NCBI RefSeq assembly: GCF_004570525.1 | Contig: NZ_SPPZ01000009.1 | Span: 1 to 33,403 of the forward strand | DNA from: Streptococcus sp. WM07 | Lineage (GTDB): Bacteria > Bacillota > Bacilli > Lactobacillales > Streptococcaceae | DNA: 33,403 nucleotides | Direction of reading: 5' to 3' | Shown here: piece after piece, positions 15,617 to 24,513 of the stretch | Numbering within the stretch: the first letter of the stretch is position 1 | How the letters are laid out: each line of letters opens with the position of its first letter | The notes under the pieces: generated by a model | Databases searched by the model: none | Seen by the model: only the letters and a program-made list of their open reading frames with translations | Told to the model about the DNA's origin: nothing | Position numbers and translations under genes: made by a program

Positions 15617-16828
15617 TTAAGCTTCTTTTTTCTTCCAAGCGCTCCATTCTGCATAGGCAGTATAGAGAACGTCTGTTGAAGAGTTGAGAGCAGTTTCACA
15701 GGCATCTTGGATGATACCGATGATAAAGCCGACTCCGATAACTTGAGCTGAGATATCACCAGAGATACCGAAGAGGCTACATGCCACAGGAATCAAGAGG
15801 AGAGATCCACCGGTAACCCCAGAAGCTCCACAGGCTGACAAGGCAGCCACAACAGAAAGGAGCAGAGCAGTTCCGAAGTCTACAGGAATTCCAAGCGTGT
15901 GAACTGCAGCAAGGGAAAGAATTGTGATTGTAATAGCAGCACCACCCATGTTGATGGTTGCTCCAAGAGGGATAGAGATTGTATAGGTATCTTTATCCAA
16001 TCCAAGTTCGTCACAGAGTTTCAAGTTTACAGGGATGTTGGCTGCAGAGCTTCGAGTAAAGAAGGCAGTCACACCACTAACTTGTAGAGTTTTGAAGACT
16101 AGTGGATATGGATTTTTACGCATCATCACAAATCCAATGATTGGGTTAATGACCAAGGCCACAAAGAGGTTGGTTGCGACAATTACGATGATTAATTGTC
16201 CATAACCAAGAAGGGCATCCACACCTTGTTCGGAAATGGCTTTGAAGACCAAACCTAGAATTCCGAATGGTGCTAGGTTGATGACCCAAGCAACGACAGT
16301 TGAAGTAACATCTGCCATTGTTTGTAGCAATTCTTTGCTTTGTTTGCTAGCTTGACGCATAGCAATTCCAAAGACACTAGCCCAAGCAAGAATCCCAATG
16401 TAATTACCATTGGAAATAGCACTAACAGGGTTTTCTACAATGTTGAGCAAGAGGTTACGGGCAATTTCAGCCAAACCACTAGGCGGTGCGATATCCGTAG
16501 CCGCATTTGCTAGTGTTAAGGTTGTTGGGAAAGCAAAGGATACCAGCACAGCAACCAAAGCAGCAGCAAACGTGCCGAATAGGTAAAGAATAACGATGGT
16601 TTTCATATCGGATTGCCCACCTTCTCTGTGCTGAGAAAGGGCGTTGGTTACCAATGCAAATACCAAGAGAGGGGCAACTGCTCGCAAAGCACCTACGAAG
16701 ACATCTCCGAGGATTCCGATAGCTGACCAAGATGGAACAATAAGAGCGAGGGCAAAACCAATAACAACTCCAATTGCAATCCGCTTGATCAGGCTGGCTC
16801 GATTCCAAGCCTGAATGTAACGTTTCAT
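15617..16828 (-). CDS. sstT: Sodium:serine/threonine symporter SstT
   Basis: The 403-residue protein is a DAACS-family (glutamate-transporter fold) carrier that imports serine and threonine with sodium. The signatures are [12 protein letters not shown] (a serine-rich hairpin near 290) and [25 protein letters not shown], which holds the NMGG substrate and sodium site. Eight hydrophobic segments and a second hairpin rich in small residues ([17 protein letters not shown]) fit. I chose the ATG at 16828 (MKRYIQAW) because AAAGGAGG lies 7 bases upstream. The frame stays open to 16939, but that extension would include this gene's own promoter. The gene is monocistronic. Confidence 0.94.
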   Translation of the reverse strand: MKRYIQAWNRASLIKRIAIGVVIGFALALIVPSWSAIGILGDVFVGALRAVAPLLVFALVTNALSQHREGGQSDMKTIVILYLFGTFAAALVAVLVSFAFPTTLTLANAATDIAPPSGLAEIARNLLLNIVENPVSAISNGNYIGILAWASVFGIAMRQASKQSKELLQTMADVTSTVVAWVINLAPFGILGLVFKAISEQGVDALLGYGQLIIVIVATNLFVALVINPIIGFVMMRKNPYPLVFKTLQVSGVTAFFTRSSAANIPVNLKLCDELGLDKDTYTISIPLGATINMGGAAITITILSLAAVHTLGIPVDFGTALLLSVVAALSACGASGVTGGSLLLIPVACSLFGISGDISAQVIGVGFIIGIIQDACETALNSSTDVLYTAYAEWSAWKKKEA

Positions 16829-16859
16829 GATTGAAACCTCCTTTAAATTTATTTTAAAT

Positions 16860-16888
16860 AGTCTACTACAAGAAATCCCCCCTGTCAA
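16860..16888 (-). promoter_or_regulatory. sstT promoter
   Basis: On the minus strand, TTGACA (rc of 16883-16888) and TAGACT (rc of 16860-16865) are spaced by 17 bases, about 30 bases before the start codon. Its position inside the extended open frame supports the shorter SstT. Confidence 0.68.
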
Positions 16889-17014
16889 TGGATTTTCTAG
16901 GTTTTTATGAAAAAAGTTCGGAATTTTCGCAACTTTCAATTCATTTTTAATAAAAACTTATGGAAATCATAAGAGGATTTGATGGGGACTGAATAAAACG
17001 GAAGTCCCTCCCTG

Positions 17015-17023
17015 TGTTATAAT
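17015..17023 (+). promoter_or_regulatory. Extended -10 promoter of the mscS operon
   Basis: TGT-TATAAT (17015-17023) is an extended -10 element, which can work without a good -35; none is seen at 17 bases. A 6-base inverted repeat GGGACT/AGTCCC (16985-16990 and 17003-17008) lies just upstream and might be a protein site. Confidence 0.55.
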
Positions 17024-17040
17024 AGGGGAAAGGAGGTTTT

Positions 17041-17889
17041 ATGCAAAACCTAGTATTAAGATTCTTGGAAAAGATCCAGTGGGAGGAGATTTTAGATCAG
17101 TTTGTTTCTAAATCGATTTCCTTATTGTTTTTATTTCTCTTGTTTTGGATTGGGAAAAAGCTCATTCATGCTCTCGTCCATCGCCTATTAGCTCCATCTA
17201 TGCTGTTGATGCAAAGTCATTCAGCTCGCAAAGAAACCCTCTTGCGTTTGATTGACAATGTACTCAATTATGCCCTTTATTTTCTCTTGATTTATTGGGT
17301 TCTGTCCATTCTTGGTTTGCCAGTATCATCCCTTTTAGCTGGAGCTGGTTTGGCTGGGGTTGTGGTTGGTCTTGGAGCACAGGGTTTCTTATCGGATATG
17401 GTCAATGGTTTCTTTATCCTGTTGGAAAGACAGTTGGATGTAGGAGATTATGTAACCTTGCCGAATGGCTCTGGGAAATTGTCCGGAACAGTCGAGAATG
17501 TCGGGATTCGAACGACCCAGGTTCGTGATAGCAATGGGACTCTTTATTACATCCCAAATCGACAGATTCTCATCGTCAGCAACCAGTCACGAGGAGATGT
17601 TTCCATTACAGTGGATTTACCTTTGTTACCGGGCACAGACTTTGAGCTTGTAGATAAAATTGTGGAACAAGTTAACCAGTCGCGACTGCAGGGATTTGAC
17701 CAATTAGATGGTCAGCCTAAAGTTCTTGGAGCTCAGTGGAGTCGGAGTGAAGGTTTTGTTTATCGCATCTCTGTTCCTATTCGCCGTGGGCAAGATGCAG
17801 GAATCGCTTATCCCCTCTATCGTCTATACCAAGATGCTTTGAAGGAAGCTGGTGTGAGTTTGTCGAGTTCTTCTAGCTCTACGAATTAA
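17041..17889 (+). CDS. mscS: Small-conductance mechanosensitive channel (MscS family)
   Basis: The 282-residue protein matches MscS channels, which open under membrane tension and release solutes on hypo-osmotic shock. Three helices are expected: about 20-42, 76-96 and the pore-lining TM3. TM3 has the glycine/alanine-rich AGAGLAGVVVGLGAQGFLSDMVNG stretch (about 101-124), followed by the conserved FILLERQLDVGDYV of the beta domain. The C-terminal tail is serine-rich. AAAGGAGG is just upstream. It opens an operon with an unrecognised gene, msrAB and a capA-like gene, with gaps of 21, 9 and 9 bases. This pairing suggests a combined envelope or oxidative stress role, which is an inference. Confidence 0.92.
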   Translation: MQNLVLRFLEKIQWEEILDQFVSKSISLLFLFLLFWIGKKLIHALVHRLLAPSMLLMQSHSARKETLLRLIDNVLNYALYFLLIYWVLSILGLPVSSLLAGAGLAGVVVGLGAQGFLSDMVNGFFILLERQLDVGDYVTLPNGSGKLSGTVENVGIRTTQVRDSNGTLYYIPNRQILIVSNQSRGDVSITVDLPLLPGTDFELVDKIVEQVNQSRLQGFDQLDGQPKVLGAQWSRSEGFVYRISVPIRRGQDAGIAYPLYRLYQDALKEAGVSLSSSSSSTN

Positions 17890-17910
17890 GATGAAGGAGG
17901 TGAGTCCAGC

Positions 17911-18450
17911 ATGACGGACAAAAAGACCTTGAGGTCTCAGCCCTACTGGATTTGGATTCTTAGCTTGGTAGGCTTAAATTTATTTTTATTGGTGGGAATT
18001 GGTATTTTGCTCTTTTCTTATTTAGGTCTAGCTGAGGAAAATGAACAATATGCTCGTCTTTTAGGCTTAAATCAAAAAGAAGAAAGTGTTATCGAGCAAG
18101 AACTTGGTAAATCGCGACAATTTGTAACGGGGGAGCGGGTAACGGTTAAGACCATCGAAAGAGATGAGAATCAGGAGATGTGGGATGATGCAACTGGCTT
18201 AGCAGTTGTGGTTGAACTCTTGGTTGAAAATAATCATGGGAATACTTTCCGTGTCAATCCCTATAGTTACGAATTGTTTGACGAGGAGGGAGAACCCTTG
18301 CTATTAGATAGTATAACCTTTGACCAGGAGGGTTTGGATAAGAGTCTAGAGCCAGGGACACAAGGAAGCTATCGTTTGATTTTTGATGGTGAGATGGGGG
18401 AAGGGCCCTATTATCTCGTGCACTATGATACGCAATGGAAGTCTAAATAG
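17911..18450 (+). CDS. Unrecognised single-pass membrane protein with extracellular domain (DUF4352-like)
   Basis: I do not recognise a named family with certainty. The 179-residue protein has one N-terminal hydrophobic helix (about 12-37) after a short positively charged start, then an extracellular part. Residues about 75-175 look like an immunoglobulin-like beta sandwich: alternating strands, 'VVVELLVENNHGNTFRVNPYSYELFDEEGEPL' and an 'LEPGTQGSYRLIFDG' segment. That resembles the DUF4352 pattern seen in many Firmicute lipoproteins, although here there is no lipobox cysteine. The ribosome binding site AAGGAGGTGA (17894-17903) is a full match to the 16S tail, so expression is likely high. It lies between mscS and msrAB in a tight operon, suggesting a surface accessory role. 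Confidence 0.7.
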   Translation: MTDKKTLRSQPYWIWILSLVGLNLFLLVGIGILLFSYLGLAEENEQYARLLGLNQKEESVIEQELGKSRQFVTGERVTVKTIERDENQEMWDDATGLAVVVELLVENNHGNTFRVNPYSYELFDEEGEPLLLDSITFDQEGLDKSLEPGTQGSYRLIFDGEMGEGPYYLVHYDTQWKSK

Positions 18451-18459
18451 GAGGTTGCT

Positions 18460-19398
18460 ATGAAATTAATTTATTTAGCTGGTGGTTGTTTTTGGGGCTT
18501 AGAGGAGTATTTTTCTCGTATTGATGGTGTTCAAAAGACTAGCGTGGGTTATACAAACGGTCAAGTAGAAACAACGAACTACCAACTCTTAAAAGAAACG
18601 GATCATGCGGAGACGGTTTCTGTTAGCTATGATGAGAAAGTCATTGGATTACGAGAAATTCTGCTTTATTATTTCCGAGTGATTGATCCGCTCAGTGTCA
18701 ATCGGCAGGGGAATGACCGTGGTCGGCAATACCGGACGGGAATCTATTATCAGGATGCAGAAGATTTACCAGTGATTGAACAAGTGATGAAGGAACAGTC
18801 ACAGCACTTTGGCAACCAACCCTTGGCCGTTGAAGTGGAACCTCTTCGCCATTACATCCCTGCGGAGGATTATCATCAAGATTATTTAAAGAAAAATCCA
18901 GGTGGCTACTGCCATATCAATGTGGAGGATGCCTACCAGCCTTTGATTGATCCAGCTCTGTACCAAAAGCCGGATCAAGCAACGCTGAAAGGGCTTTTAT
19001 CAGAGGAAGAGTACGCTGTGACGCAAGAGAATGCGACCGAGCGTCCGTTTACAAATAAGTATGATGAACACTTTCAAGAAGGGATTTATGTCGATATTAC
19101 TTCTGGAGAGCCGCTCTTCCAGTCTGCAGATAAATACAATTCCGGTTGTGGTTGGCCAGCTTTTTCTAAACCAATTGCGAAGGACTTGATCCAGTATCGC
19201 CAAGATTTGAGTCACGGTATGCGACGGATTGAGGTTCGGAGCCGGGCAGGTGATGCCCATCTGGGACATGTCTTTGAAGACGGTCCACGAGAGTCTGGTG
19301 GACTTCGTTATTGTATCAATAGTGCCGCTCTTCGTTTTGTGGCTAAGGAAGATATGGAAGCGGAAGGTTATGGTTACTTACTAGACTTGCTAGATTAG
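18460..19398 (+). CDS. msrAB: Fused peptide methionine sulfoxide reductase MsrA-MsrB
   Basis: The 312-residue bifunctional enzyme repairs oxidised methionine: the MsrA half (about 1-155) reduces S-sulfoxides and the MsrB half (about 180-305) R-sulfoxides. The MsrA nucleophile is C10 in [11 protein letters not shown]. MsrB shows NSGCGWPAF with the resolving cysteine, [10 protein letters not shown], and RYCINSAAL with the catalytic cysteine. The two zinc-binding CxxC pairs of many MsrB proteins are absent (VDITSG and [10 protein letters not shown] stand in their places), so this is the zinc-free type. There is no signal peptide, so it should act in the cytoplasm using thioredoxin; trxA is in this window. 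GGAGG precedes the ATG. The operon neighbours are membrane proteins. Confidence 0.96.
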   Translation: MKLIYLAGGCFWGLEEYFSRIDGVQKTSVGYTNGQVETTNYQLLKETDHAETVSVSYDEKVIGLREILLYYFRVIDPLSVNRQGNDRGRQYRTGIYYQDAEDLPVIEQVMKEQSQHFGNQPLAVEVEPLRHYIPAEDYHQDYLKKNPGGYCHINVEDAYQPLIDPALYQKPDQATLKGLLSEEEYAVTQENATERPFTNKYDEHFQEGIYVDITSGEPLFQSADKYNSGCGWPAFSKPIAKDLIQYRQDLSHGMRRIEVRSRAGDAHLGHVFEDGPRESGGLRYCINSAALRFVAKEDMEAEGYGYLLDLLD

Positions 19399-19407
19399 GA
19401 AGAGTTT

Positions 19408-20595
19408 ATGAAAAAGGAAGTTTTTATAACAGGTCTTTTAACTGCTGTGACCTTGGCAGGTGTAGGGGTTTACTTTGGTCGTCCCTATGTGCAAGAACTG
19501 GTGAAAAATCAAGAGGATAGCCAGGTTAGTCAAGCTCGAATTATGGCTCACGGCGATTTGTTGTACCATGATATTCTTTACTATTCTGCAGAGCAGACAG
19601 GTGGTAGTTATGATTTTTCGGAAAATTTCACGTATGTCAAGTCTTGGTTGGATCAAGCTGATCTAGCCATTGGTGATTTTGAAGGAACCATTAACCCGGA
19701 CTACCCTTTGAGTGGTTACCCGCTTTTTAATGCTCCTCCTCAAGTGGTTCAGGCTATTAAAGGTGCGGGCTATGATGTTATGGATTTGGCCCACAACCAT
19801 ATTTTAGATTCGGGTTTGGAAGGCGTGGGGACTACTGTCCAAGCCTTCAAAGACGCCGGTATTGAACCCATTGGCGTTTATGCCGAACAAGCACGCGATC
19901 AGGCTCCCTTGCTCATCAAGGAGGTCAATGGTATTAAGATTGCGCTGCTAGCTTATGCTTATGGTTTTAATGGATTGGAAGCTGGGCTTAGCCCAGAAGA
20001 GTATGAATCTGTTTTGTCTGATTTGGATCTGGAGAAAATGGAGGCAGAAATTAAGCGGGCCGAGAAAGAAGCTGATATAACCATTGTGATGCCACAAATG
20101 GGAGAGGAATACCGCTTGTCCCCGACAGATGAGCAGGTTGCCATCTACCACAAAATGGTAGATTGGGGTGCAGACCTAGTCTTCGGTGGTCATCCGCATG
20201 TCCCCGAACCAACTGAAACGATTGAAAAAGATGGTGAGAACAAGTTCATTATCTACTCCATGGGGAATTTTATTTCGAATCAGCGTATTGAAAGCATGGA
20301 TGGTATGCCTAACTCCGAATGGACTGAGCGAGGTGTCCTTATGGATGTGGAGGTTGAGAAAAAGAATCAACAGACACGAATCAAAACAGTCAAAGCTCAC
20401 CCAACCTGGGTGAGCCGAGTGGAGAAGGGAACCTACTCCCAATTTGGCTTCCCTCAATACCTTTACCAAACTTTGATTATCGAAGATTTCTTGAAAGGTG
20501 GCCGCTATGAGGGACAACTGGATTTTGAAACTCAGGCACGAATTGAAGAAGCATACGAGGCAACGAATGAATTATTGGCTATTCATTGGCCATAA
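19408..20595 (+). CDS. CapA/PgsA-type metallophosphatase domain protein
   Basis: The 395-residue protein has one N-terminal membrane anchor (about 5-24) and an outward calcineurin-like domain of the CapA family. CapA is known from the poly-gamma-glutamate capsule machinery of Bacillus. Metal-site motifs are MAHGD (D50), IGDFEGT (D90), DLAHNHILD (127-134), GGHPHVPEP (260-268) and YSMGNFISN. The usual family 'HWG.EY' motif reads PQMGEEY here, a change at a normally conserved histidine. No capB, capC or capE gene is present, so polyglutamate synthesis is unlikely; the substrate is unknown. It is the last gene of the mscS operon and is followed by a very strong terminator. Confidence 0.85.
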   Translation: MKKEVFITGLLTAVTLAGVGVYFGRPYVQELVKNQEDSQVSQARIMAHGDLLYHDILYYSAEQTGGSYDFSENFTYVKSWLDQADLAIGDFEGTINPDYPLSGYPLFNAPPQVVQAIKGAGYDVMDLAHNHILDSGLEGVGTTVQAFKDAGIEPIGVYAEQARDQAPLLIKEVNGIKIALLAYAYGFNGLEAGLSPEEYESVLSDLDLEKMEAEIKRAEKEADITIVMPQMGEEYRLSPTDEQVAIYHKMVDWGADLVFGGHPHVPEPTETIEKDGENKFIIYSMGNFISNQRIESMDGMPNSEWTERGVLMDVEVEKKNQQTRIKTVKAHPTWVSRVEKGTYSQFGFPQYLYQTLIIEDFLKGGRYEGQLDFETQARIEEAYEATNELLAIHWP

Positions 20596-20612
20596 TAGAT
20601 GAATTCTACATA

Positions 20613-20657
20613 AAAAAGACCGGTTTCTCCTTAAAGGTTGGAGAAACCGGTCTTTTT
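20613..20657. terminator. Bidirectional terminator between capA-like gene and treR
   Basis: An 18-base perfect stem (20613-20630 with 20640-20657) has a 9-base loop, with A-runs on the left and T-runs on the right, so it should stop transcription from both sides. The right arm overlaps the treR stop codon. Confidence 0.92.
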
Positions 20658-21378
20658 AGGATTGTCTACGCGAAAAATTTGTGAATTTGAAGGATGAAGG
20701 TCTGTGGTGGGATTGGTTGAGCTGGAACGGTTGCCCATCGCCTAGGAAGACAGTGGCTTCAACAAGGGCTACATAGGCTGGCTCCAGCTGTTGGAAATAG
20801 TCTTGGAGAGTTTGATTGGCTGGTTGGAAGGTGATGGTTTTGGCTGAATGACTAATGACTAAGTTCAAATCCTTTTCAATGTAGCGGTAAATTGATGTCT
20901 GAGCAACTTCTTCCGTGATACCAGGTACAAGTTTGGGATTGAAGAAATCGATGTCGACGATGTTGACTCGTGGCCCTTTTTTTCGAAGGCGGACAACTCG
21001 GAGAATAGTATCAAAATCTCTTAGTTGTAGAGCAGTTTTGACATCGGGATAGTCTTTGGCCTTGATTGTTTCTAATACAGCAACTTCGGTTTGGTAGGGT
21101 TGGCTGAGCCCTGCATTGATTTCTTGGAAACTGGTTAGGCTGGCCAACTCAAAATTGAGGGAAGGATCATAGATGACGATAGACCCCTTCCCACGAATTT
21201 TTTGGATGTAGGCATCGTTTTGTAGAAGTTGCAGAGATTTGCGGAGGGTTTCCCGAGAAGTCTCAAATTGTAGGCAGAGTTCCATCTCAGAAGGGAGTAG
21301 TTGCCCTTGACAATAGATTCCTTGCCGAATGTCTGCTTTGAGTTGGTCATAGATGACCTGGTATTTTTTACGATTCAT
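20656..21378 (-). CDS. treR: Trehalose operon repressor (GntR family)
   Basis: The 240-residue regulator has an N-terminal winged helix (about 5-70; LLPSEMELCLQFETSRETLRKSLQLLQNDAYIQKIRGKGSIV) and a C-terminal UTRA-type effector domain. TreR proteins bind trehalose-6-phosphate and release the operator when trehalose is imported. It is the distal gene of the treP-treC-treR operon, 3 bases after treC, so it is autoregulated with the operon. No strong ribosome binding site precedes the ATG, suggesting coupling to treC translation. In pneumococcus treR is divergent from treP; here it is downstream. The likely operators lie at the treP promoter (24532-24572). Confidence 0.93.
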   Translation of the reverse strand: MNRKKYQVIYDQLKADIRQGIYCQGQLLPSEMELCLQFETSRETLRKSLQLLQNDAYIQKIRGKGSIVIYDPSLNFELASLTSFQEINAGLSQPYQTEVAVLETIKAKDYPDVKTALQLRDFDTILRVVRLRKKGPRVNIVDIDFFNPKLVPGITEEVAQTSIYRYIEKDLNLVISHSAKTITFQPANQTLQDYFQQLEPAYVALVEATVFLGDGQPFQLNQSHHRPSSFKFTNFSRRQS

Positions 21379-21381
21379 AGG

Positions 21382-23028
21382 CTAACGACTAAGGAAAGCT
21401 ACCGTCTCAAATGGACGGAGTTCCAAGGACTGTTCAGCTTCTCGCTCGCCATAGTTTCCAAGGAGATACTTATAGTCTGTACCTTCCATTGAGACAGTGG
21501 TCGATTGATCATAGAAGTTATTGAAAACAATCAATTCTTGATCGCCCAATTGACGCTTATAAGCAAAAACCTGTGGGTGGTCGGTTAGGAGAGGCTGGTA
21601 GGTTCCTTCTTGAATAATAGCTAATTCTTTTCGAAGACGGATTAAGTCTTGGTAGTAGCTAAAAATACTACCTTCGGCTAACTCTTTTTCGACATTGATA
21701 TCTTTATAGTTCGCAGCCACCTCTAGCCATGGTTGACCAGTTGAGAAACCTGCATTGGTTTGGTCATTCCATTGGATTGGTGTGCGGCTGTTATCACGGG
21801 ATTTGACTTGGATAACGTTCAAAGCTTCCGCTTCACTCAAACCACGATCCAAGAGCATTTGGTAAGCATTGATACTTTCAATATCCTTGTATTGATCCAT
21901 GCTGGTAAATCCGGGATCAGTCATTCCGATTTCTTCACCCATATAGATGTAAGGAACCCCTTTCATCATGTGGATAGTTTGGGCCAACATTTTTGCGGAT
22001 TCTTCCCGATACTCTTGGTCATTGGTGAAGCGGGTTAGGGCACGAGGTTGGTCATGGTTGTTCCAGAAGACTGCATTGCAGCCACCACCTTGATCCATTC
22101 CTACTTGCCAGTCATTGAGAATTCGTTTTAATTCTGCGAAGTCCATCGCCTGATTTTGCCATTTGTCACCATCTTTATAGTCAACTTTGAGATGGTGAAA
22201 ACTAAAGGTCATTGATAGCTCATGACGGTCTGGTCTGGTGTAAAGGATACAGTTGTCAATGGTGGTTGAGGACATCTCGCCAACCGTTACGATATCTGAA
22301 TCTTGTCCAAAACTCGCTTGATTCATTTCCTGCAAGTAGTCGTGGACAATTGGGGTATCGGTGTAGAGGGCTTTTTCTTGTTGTTCATTGATAGAGTCGA
22401 CAAGGACTTCATCTTTTCCAATGACGTTGATGACGTCAAAGCGGAAACCAGAAGCTCCTTTTTCCCGCCAGAAATTGACAACATCGTAGAGCTCCTTGCG
22501 GACTTCTGGATTGTGCCAATCCAGATCCGCCTGGGTTTTATCATAGAGATTCATGTAGTACTTGCCAGTATCTCCGAAAGGTTGCCAAGCTGGGCCACCG
22601 AATTTTGATTGCCAGTTGGTTGGTAGGCTGCCATCTGTCTTAGGTTCTCGGATGTAGTAGTAGGCTTGATATTTCTCATCACCAGCTAAAGCTTTTTGGA
22701 ACCATTCATGTTCCGTTGAAGTGTGGTTGAGAACCATATCTAACATGATTCCCATACCGAGTTCTTTGGCTTGGCGGGCTAATGCTTCAAAGTTTTCCAT
22801 AGTTCCGAAGCGAGGGTCGATGGCCCTGTAGTCTGCGATGTCATAACCATTGTCATTTTGAGGAGACACATAGAAAGGGTTAAGCCAGAGAATGTCGACT
22901 CCTAACTTTTTCAAATAAGGAAGTTTTTCAATAATGCCGGGTAAATCCCCGAAACCATCCCCGTTGCTGTCCTTGAAGGATTTAGGATAGATTTGGTAAA
23001 CAACTTTGGAAAATAATGAATCTTTCAT
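21382..23028 (-). CDS. treC: Trehalose-6-phosphate hydrolase (alpha,alpha-phosphotrehalase)
   Basis: The 548-residue cytoplasmic glycoside hydrolase of family GH13 splits trehalose 6-phosphate into glucose and glucose 6-phosphate. The GH13 regions are readable: DMVLNHTS (97-104), the nucleophile D198 in GFRFDVINVIGKD, the acid/base E251 in VGEMSS, and D326 in WNNHDQPR. The N terminus (VVYQIYPKSFKDSNGDGFGDLPGI) is typical of the oligo-1,6-glucosidase/TreC branch. Assignment to trehalose 6-phosphate rather than isomaltose rests on the adjoining treP and treR. It lies 57 bases after treP, with a hairpin between. Confidence 0.95.
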   Translation of the reverse strand: MKDSLFSKVVYQIYPKSFKDSNGDGFGDLPGIIEKLPYLKKLGVDILWLNPFYVSPQNDNGYDIADYRAIDPRFGTMENFEALARQAKELGMGIMLDMVLNHTSTEHEWFQKALAGDEKYQAYYYIREPKTDGSLPTNWQSKFGGPAWQPFGDTGKYYMNLYDKTQADLDWHNPEVRKELYDVVNFWREKGASGFRFDVINVIGKDEVLVDSINEQQEKALYTDTPIVHDYLQEMNQASFGQDSDIVTVGEMSSTTIDNCILYTRPDRHELSMTFSFHHLKVDYKDGDKWQNQAMDFAELKRILNDWQVGMDQGGGCNAVFWNNHDQPRALTRFTNDQEYREESAKMLAQTIHMMKGVPYIYMGEEIGMTDPGFTSMDQYKDIESINAYQMLLDRGLSEAEALNVIQVKSRDNSRTPIQWNDQTNAGFSTGQPWLEVAANYKDINVEKELAEGSIFSYYQDLIRLRKELAIIQEGTYQPLLTDHPQVFAYKRQLGDQELIVFNNFYDQSTTVSMEGTDYKYLLGNYGEREAEQSLELRPFETVAFLSR

Positions 23029-23045
23029 GAAAATACCTTTCTAAT

Positions 23046-23078
23046 CAAAAGGGGTGGGGTTTCTTGAAACCCACCCCT
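23046..23078 (-). terminator. Intercistronic hairpin between treP and treC
   Basis: On the minus strand AGGGGTGGG-TTTC pairs with GAAA-CCCCACCCCT across a two-base centre with one bulge, followed by TTTTG. It looks like a terminator but sits inside the treP-treC operon, so it probably reduces treC relative to treP or protects the treP mRNA end. Confidence 0.6.
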
Positions 23079-23085
23079 AAAAATC

Positions 23086-24501
23086 TTAGTCTTTTTTCTC
23101 AAAGCGAATGAAGACAAATGTTAGAACGATTGGAAGAGCGATTACAATTGCTAATCCAAGGGCGAAAATACCCCAATATTGTGGAACGATGGAAAGGATA
23201 CCAGGGATACCACCGATACCAACAGAATTGGCAAGAACTGGTACAGAACCTAGAAGGGCTCCGGCAATTCCGGCTGAAACCATAGCTGCTAGGAAGGCGG
23301 CCTTATGGCGAAGGGTTACCCCGAAGATAGCTGGTTCTGTAACTCCCAACCATGCAGAGATGGCAGAAGTGAGGGCCATGCTTTCGTTTTTGTTATCTTT
23401 ATTTTTACGGAAAATCAACATCATGGCAAGAGCAGCAGATCCTTGAGCGACATTAGACATCACAAGGATTGGCCACAAGAAAGTACCATTTTCAGATGCA
23501 ACCAATTGGAGGTCAACTGGTAGGAACATGTGGTGCATACCAGTGATGACAAGTGGAGCATAGAAGGTACCATAGATGAGACCTCCCAACCAGCCAGCTG
23601 TACTAAAGATAGCCATCATGACATTTGTGATTTGTGTTGCCAACCACATGGTTACAGGACCAATGACAGTGAAGGCAAGGAAACCAGTAATCAAGAGTGA
23701 GACAGGAGCAACCACTAAGAGTTTCAAGCTATCTGGAACACGTTTGTTTAACCACTGTTCAACATTAGCCAAGATAAAGGCTGCAAAGAGAGATGGTAAA
23801 ACTTGAGCTTGGTAGTTCATTTGTTGAACGGGAATACCGAAGAGATCCCATGTTGGAATTTCTGCAAGTCCGCCAGTATTGACATCAAACAAGGCATATT
23901 GCGAAGTCAATCCTGGATGGCAAAGAACCAAACCAAGTACGATTCCCAAGAGTGGTGAACCACCGAAACGGGTCATTGCTGACCAACCAACAAGAGCTGG
24001 GATAAAGATGAAGGAAGTTGCCGCGATAAAGTTAACAATACCAGCAAATCCAGCGAATCCAGGATACATTTCAACAATGGATTGTGCTCCAAAAATTCCA
24101 GGTTGGGTAAGGACATTGTTAATCCCCAAAAGCAAACCAGAAGAAATGATAGCTGGTAGAATTGGAACAAAAACGTCACCCAACAATTTTACCAATTTTT
24201 GAAGAGGATTCAAATCTTGAGCAGCCTGTTCCTTAGCTTCTTCTTTAGATACAGCCTGTGCTCCTGTTTGCGCTACCAGTTCATCGTAAGCTTTGTCAAC
24301 AATACCAGGACCAATGATAACTTGATACTGACCATTGGCAGAGAACTGTCCCTTAACCAAATCAATTTGATCGAGAGCAGACTCATCTACCTGCCCTTCA
24401 TCTTTTAGAATAAAACGAAGACGGGTCACACAGTGGGTTACACTGTTGATGTTGTCCTTGCCACCAATGGCTTGAACGATTTTAGAAACATCGTTTTTCA
24501 T
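23086..24501 (-). CDS. treP: Trehalose-specific PTS EIIBC component
   Basis: The 471-residue protein imports trehalose and phosphorylates it to trehalose 6-phosphate. The EIIB domain (about 1-85) has the phospho-cysteine C24 in THCVTRLRF. EIIC (about 105-465) has about ten membrane segments and contains the GITEP-like motif as WLGVTEPAIFGVTLRHK. The protein ends right after EIIC (VFIRFEKKD), so no EIIA domain is fused; several streptococcal TreP proteins carry one. EIIA must be supplied by another PTS enzyme, as in E. coli and Bacillus. AAAAGGAG precedes the start. It leads the operon treP-treC-treR. Confidence 0.95.
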   Translation of the reverse strand: MKNDVSKIVQAIGGKDNINSVTHCVTRLRFILKDEGQVDESALDQIDLVKGQFSANGQYQVIIGPGIVDKAYDELVAQTGAQAVSKEEAKEQAAQDLNPLQKLVKLLGDVFVPILPAIISSGLLLGINNVLTQPGIFGAQSIVEMYPGFAGFAGIVNFIAATSFIFIPALVGWSAMTRFGGSPLLGIVLGLVLCHPGLTSQYALFDVNTGGLAEIPTWDLFGIPVQQMNYQAQVLPSLFAAFILANVEQWLNKRVPDSLKLLVVAPVSLLITGFLAFTVIGPVTMWLATQITNVMMAIFSTAGWLGGLIYGTFYAPLVITGMHHMFLPVDLQLVASENGTFLWPILVMSNVAQGSAALAMMLIFRKNKDNKNESMALTSAISAWLGVTEPAIFGVTLRHKAAFLAAMVSAGIAGALLGSVPVLANSVGIGGIPGILSIVPQYWGIFALGLAIVIALPIVLTFVFIRFEKKD

Positions 24502-24513
24502 AACTTCTCCTTT

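Noticed and set aside
16921-16935. CodY-like box upstream of the sstT promoter
   Set aside because: Only about 11 of 15 positions fit the CodY consensus, which is expected often in AT-rich DNA.
16829-16939. 37-residue extension of SstT
   Set aside because: It includes the sstT promoter and binding site; family members start at MKRY-like sequence.
17465-17653. Small plus-strand frame within mscS
   Set aside because: Out-of-frame overlap with a conserved channel gene; no separate start signal.
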